From Bacteroides sp. (lineage in GTDB: Bacteria; Bacteroidota; Bacteroidia; Bacteroidales; Bacteroidaceae), in the NCBI GenBank assembly GCA_019412865.1, contig DXOJ01000035.1, positions 1 through 10,347 of the forward strand: 10,347 nucleotides of DNA, in the 5' to 3' direction. This document shows, piece by piece, positions 7,562 through 10,347 of this stretch. Made by a program: the position numbers and the translations under genes. Each line of letters starts with the position of its first letter. The stretch's first letter is position 1. Under the pieces are notes generated by a model, which did not search any database, was not told the origin of the DNA, and saw only the letters and a list, made by a program, of their open reading frames with translations.

Positions 7562-9544
7562 TCATTTTTCTGTTGATTCCTGTTTTTTGATAGGATGAGA
7601 AAAGATAAATCGGGCGCCATTTTTGTAATTCTTGTCAATCCAGATATCACCTCCCATATATTGGATGGTCAGTTTGCAGATAGCCAGTCCCAATCCTGTA
7701 CCCTGTACGAACTCGTTCAGCTTTTCGAAACGTTGGAATACCAGCTCCTGTTTATCTTCGGGGATTCCGGTGCCGGTATCAGTTACCGAGAACAGCATAC
7801 ATTGCTTTTTTTCGTCCACTTCATAATCCAGCGTAATACTTCCTCCGGCAGGAGTGAATTTCAAGGCATTGTTCAGCAGATTGATAATAATCTGTTGCAG
7901 GCGCAAGGGATCTGTGTAGAGCATGTAAGGCTCTTTAGGCATTTGCAGTTTAATGTCTACATCCATTGTCTTGTTCCGGTTGGTCAGAGTAATCATATTC
8001 TGGCAATGGTTCACCAGCTCACACCATTCATAGTTGAATTGCAGCTTTCCTGATTCCAGGCGTGATATATCCAGTACATCACTAATCAGTTGGAGCAGCA
8101 GATTGGAGTTGGTCTGGACAATATCTGCGTATTCTTTCAGTTCGTTATTCTGCTCTACCGAACCGATAATCAGGCTGGAGAAACCGACAATAGCATTTAG
8201 CGGAGTCCGTATCTCGTGGCTCATATTCGAAACAAAGGCACTTTTCAGCTGATTAGCTTCTTCGGCGCGCTCTTTAGCATCACGCAATTCGACTTCAGAC
8301 TCTTCCAGCTTCTTTTTATCTTCCCGTAGTTGTTTCGTAGTTCTTTCAAGGTGATTCTTCAGGATTTTAGTCCGGTAATAGTAATACAGCGAAATCATTA
8401 GACTTCCTACTAATACGAGAAATATAATCAGGATGAATTGCACTTCTGTCTTATAGGCCACAAAGAACGGGATGGGCTGATTGATTACCATTGAGTTGAC
8501 AGGTAACTTCTTGTTTTCAAATCCCCATTCCTTTAGTTTCTTCGCATCAAATTTATATCTGTTGGGTAAGATATTGATACTGCTGATATCAGTTTCCTTC
8601 TGGTCTAAAAAGCGGTAGGCATATTCTCCCATGCTTTGTCCCACTCCTTCATATTGCGGGACATATCCTCCGATAGCCCAGTAACCTATTGCAGTGGAAG
8701 TCATGCTGAACATAGGCAGGAGAGGATTGGCTTTGGAAAAAGCATAAACGGAGTTATTCATGTAAGTAATACCCCGGTTATCGATTCTCCAGATGCCAAG
8801 CAACATGACTGTGTTTCTGGGAAGATTGCGCAATTGACTGGCAGCCATATCGAGTGTATGGATGCGGCCATCGACGTAGGTGATAGACAACTGTGGGAAA
8901 TGTTGCAGGTTTTTCTTGAACCATGCCAGTTCGGCAAGTCCGTTGTATGTGTTATCCGATACAAATACAAGGTGTTCTGTTTCCGGATAGAAATCCTGTA
9001 TCATTTCAATATCTTTTTTAATGTCATATTCGTATGTGCTACAATATCTTACGTTGTATTCCTTCATGCGTTCCATTAAGTTAATGCTTTCGGGATTATA
9101 GCTTCGGATGTCGGTTGAATCCTCCGGAATACGTATTCCGTTGCGTGATGCCATTGCACAGAAAACAGGAAGCTGCTTGTACTTTTCATCTTCGAGATGG
9201 AGGAAACTGCTCCATGCTTCACCACCCAGGAGAATAACTAATTTGGCTTTCGGATGTTTGTCCAGAATATCGGTCAATGTTTTTTTCCATTGATGCGCCT
9301 GCGTTAAGTCTGTTGCATTCATATTTTCTACCATGGTCGAATATCTTCCTCCCAATTGGGTGTAGGTCTCTATAAATGTGCTGATGTTATCGTAGGTATA
9401 TTTAGTGTCAGAATTATAAGAGGTGATAAACAGAATTTCTTCCTCAGATTCTTCTGTGGTGGCAGCATTGCCGAAAAGGGGGAGGAAAAGGAGTACAGCA
9501 ATGGAGACAATAAATCGTATTTTTTTTCTTTTATACAGTATCAT
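7562..9544 (-). CDS. Membrane sensor histidine kinase with periplasmic binding-protein-like sensor domain
   Basis: The 660-residue protein has an N-terminal signal/anchor (hydrophobic residues 11-25). A periplasmic region of about 35-345 resembles type-1 substrate-binding folds: [41 protein letters not shown] and [19 protein letters not shown] transmembrane helix follows (about 368-390), then a charged coiled coil (about 395-435). Next come HisKA with the phospho-acceptor His443 in SHEIRTPLN and an HATPase with N box NLLNNALKF (about 555-563), G1 DTGTGIP, F box FQRFEKL and G2 GTGLGLAI. There is no receiver domain, and no response regulator lies in the window, so it is an orphan kinase whose partner is elsewhere. 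The ligand is unknown; related sensors are described as ABC substrate-binding-like. Its proximity to thi genes does not show a link, because it ends before the thi promoter and has its own promoter. Confidence 0.93.
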   Translation of the reverse strand: MILYKRKKIRFIVSIAVLLFLPLFGNAATTEESEEEILFITSYNSDTKYTYDNISTFIETYTQLGGRYSTMVENMNATDLTQAHQWKKTLTDILDKHPKAKLVILLGGEAWSSFLHLEDEKYKQLPVFCAMASRNGIRIPEDSTDIRSYNPESINLMERMKEYNVRYCSTYEYDIKKDIEMIQDFYPETEHLVFVSDNTYNGLAELAWFKKNLQHFPQLSITYVDGRIHTLDMAASQLRNLPRNTVMLLGIWRIDNRGITYMNNSVYAFSKANPLLPMFSMTSTAIGYWAIGGYVPQYEGVGQSMGEYAYRFLDQKETDISSINILPNRYKFDAKKLKEWGFENKKLPVNSMVINQPIPFFVAYKTEVQFILIIFLVLVGSLMISLYYYYRTKILKNHLERTTKQLREDKKKLEESEVELRDAKERAEEANQLKSAFVSNMSHEIRTPLNAIVGFSSLIIGSVEQNNELKEYADIVQTNSNLLLQLISDVLDISRLESGKLQFNYEWCELVNHCQNMITLTNRNKTMDVDIKLQMPKEPYMLYTDPLRLQQIIINLLNNALKFTPAGGSITLDYEVDEKKQCMLFSVTDTGTGIPEDKQELVFQRFEKLNEFVQGTGLGLAICKLTIQYMGGDIWIDKNYKNGARFIFSHPIKKQESTEK

Positions 9545-9573
9545 AATTGTTTGTTATGTTGTTTTATGAGTTG

Positions 9574-9604
9574 CAAAAATACAACTAATGCATCTGATAT
9601 ACAA
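9574..9604 (-). promoter_or_regulatory. Promoter of the histidine kinase gene
   Basis: On the - strand TATTTTTG (9581-9574) is an exact TAnnTTTG -7 element. A -33 core TTG (9604-9602) lies 20 bases upstream. The predicted start is near 9567, leaving a short A/T-rich leader to the ATG at 9544. Confidence 0.7.
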
Positions 9605-9630
9605 TAAAAGTCTGTTTCTTTTTAATCTGT

Positions 9631-9665
9631 AAAAAAGGTCGCTGTGAAAAACACAATGACCTTTT
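9631..9665 (-). terminator. Rho-independent terminator of the superoxide dismutase gene
   Basis: On the - strand a 14-position stem (9665-9652 with 9646-9633; one G-U and one mismatch) has a 5-T loop and ends in six Ts through 9631. It lies 30 bases after the sod stop codon and separates it from the kinase promoter. Confidence 0.9.
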
Positions 9666-9695
9666 CCATAAGTATAGTTTAGCTTGTAAATTTGA

Positions 9696-10277
9696 TTACA
9701 TTCTTTTTTCAACCACATCCCAGTCGATGATATCCCACAGGGCGTTTACGTGGTCGGCACGGCGGTTCTGGTAATCCAAATAATAGGAGTGTTCCCAAAC
9801 GTCAAATCCAAGAAGTGGTTTCAAACCGGCACGTACCGGATTGCTGCCGTTCCCCTCTTTAGTGATTTTCAGTTTACCGTCTTTATCTACGGATAGCCAA
9901 GCCCATCCTGAACCAAACAATCCGACTGCTGCTGCATTGAATTCTTTCTTGAAGTTTTCAAAGCTGCCAAAGTCACGTTTGATAGCTTCTCCCAGTTTAC
10001 CGGCCGGTTCCTTCTTCGAAGGTTGCGGGGCAAATTGCAGGAAGTACAGGTGGTGGTTCAATACTTGTCCGGCGTTATTGAATATAGCTCCATCCGGTGC
10101 GGCTGCAACGATTTCTTCTACCGTTTTACCTTCATATTCTGTTCCGGGCACGAGGCTATTCAGATTATTTACATACGTTTGTAGATGTTTTCCGTAATGG
10201 AAATCTATTGTTTGCTGACTGATTACAGGTTCCAACGCATTGTTAGCGTAAGGAAGTTTAGGCATTTCGTAAGTCAT
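9696..10277 (-). CDS. sodB: Fe/Mn superoxide dismutase
   Basis: It converts superoxide to hydrogen peroxide and oxygen in the cytoplasm, an aerotolerance factor in these anaerobes. The 193-residue protein begins MTYEMPKLPYANNALEP, which matches the B. fragilis enzyme as I recall it; that is why the ATG at 10277 is chosen. An in-frame ATG at 10313 would add 12 residues (MNTILMSLIMMT) of no known role. Metal ligands are all present: His27 (FHYGKH), His75 (VLNH), Asp159 and His163 (DVWEH). Gln71 in NNAGQV is the FeSOD-type outer-sphere glutamine. FGSGWAWL is the normal core signature. The B. fragilis enzyme is reported to work with either iron or manganese; this one may too. His76, next to a ligand, stands where I recall Thr in relatives. 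The gene is monocistronic, with a strong terminator downstream. Confidence 0.97.
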   Translation of the reverse strand: MTYEMPKLPYANNALEPVISQQTIDFHYGKHLQTYVNNLNSLVPGTEYEGKTVEEIVAAAPDGAIFNNAGQVLNHHLYFLQFAPQPSKKEPAGKLGEAIKRDFGSFENFKKEFNAAAVGLFGSGWAWLSVDKDGKLKITKEGNGSNPVRAGLKPLLGFDVWEHSYYLDYQNRRADHVNALWDIIDWDVVEKRM

Positions 10278-10302
10278 GGTCATCATAATTAAAGACATTA
10301 AT

Positions 10303-10347
10303 ATAGTATTCATAATGTTACAAGTTTTAATTGGCTTGTTATACTAT
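10303..10347. promoter_or_regulatory. Nested inverted repeats upstream of the superoxide dismutase start
   Basis: ATAGTAT (10303-10309) and ATACTAT (10341-10347) are perfect inverted copies. Inside them ACAAG (10320-10324) and CTTGT (10335-10339) form a second dyad. They lie 26-70 bases before the preferred start. They could be an operator or a leader hairpin; the window ends here, so the sod promoter cannot be placed with confidence. Confidence 0.35.

Overview
The window reads as Bacteroides chromosome (Bacteroidota). Four things point there. The superoxide dismutase closely resembles the Bacteroides fragilis enzyme as I remember it. Several promoters fit the Bacteroides -33 TTG / -7 TAnnTTTG pattern. 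Most starts lack a Shine-Dalgarno sequence and sit in A/T-rich leaders. One secreted protein is cleaved before Gln, which is typical of this phylum. The species cannot be named from the sequence alone.

Layout. Positions 1-1281 (+ strand) hold two small outer-membrane beta-barrel genes, each followed by a hairpin terminator. The first has an in-frame TAA exactly where the +1 Gln codon of the mature protein would be, so it looks newly broken. Positions 1418-7500 (- strand) are a thiamine biosynthesis operon under a TPP riboswitch, in transcript order thiS, thiE, thiG, thiC, thiH, thiF and a divergent ThiE/TenI-like gene. Upstream of it, also on the - strand, are an orphan membrane histidine kinase (7562-9544) and an Fe/Mn superoxide dismutase (9696-10277), each with its own signals. 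The thi operon and the second barrel gene converge on a terminator at 1304-1340.

How the genes work together. ThiF adenylates the C-terminal Gly-Gly of ThiS so that it can be loaded with sulfur. ThiH, a radical-SAM enzyme, makes dehydroglycine from tyrosine, the oxygen-independent route expected in an anaerobe. ThiG joins ThiS-thiocarboxylate, dehydroglycine and DXP into the thiazole. ThiC, also radical-SAM, makes the HMP pyrimidine phosphate. ThiE couples the two halves to thiamine phosphate. The HMP-P kinase (thiD), the sulfur donor for ThiS and the final TMP kinase are not in this window.

No wholly new system is evident; most of the window is well-known biology. The points most worth a second look are the nonsense codon at the signal-peptide junction, the last thi gene (which lacks the catalytic residues of both ThiE and TenI and seems to have its own promoter outside riboswitch control), a ThiF without the usual zinc cysteines, a hairpin/A-T repeat unit between thiC and thiH, and an odd structured leader upstream of the second barrel gene.
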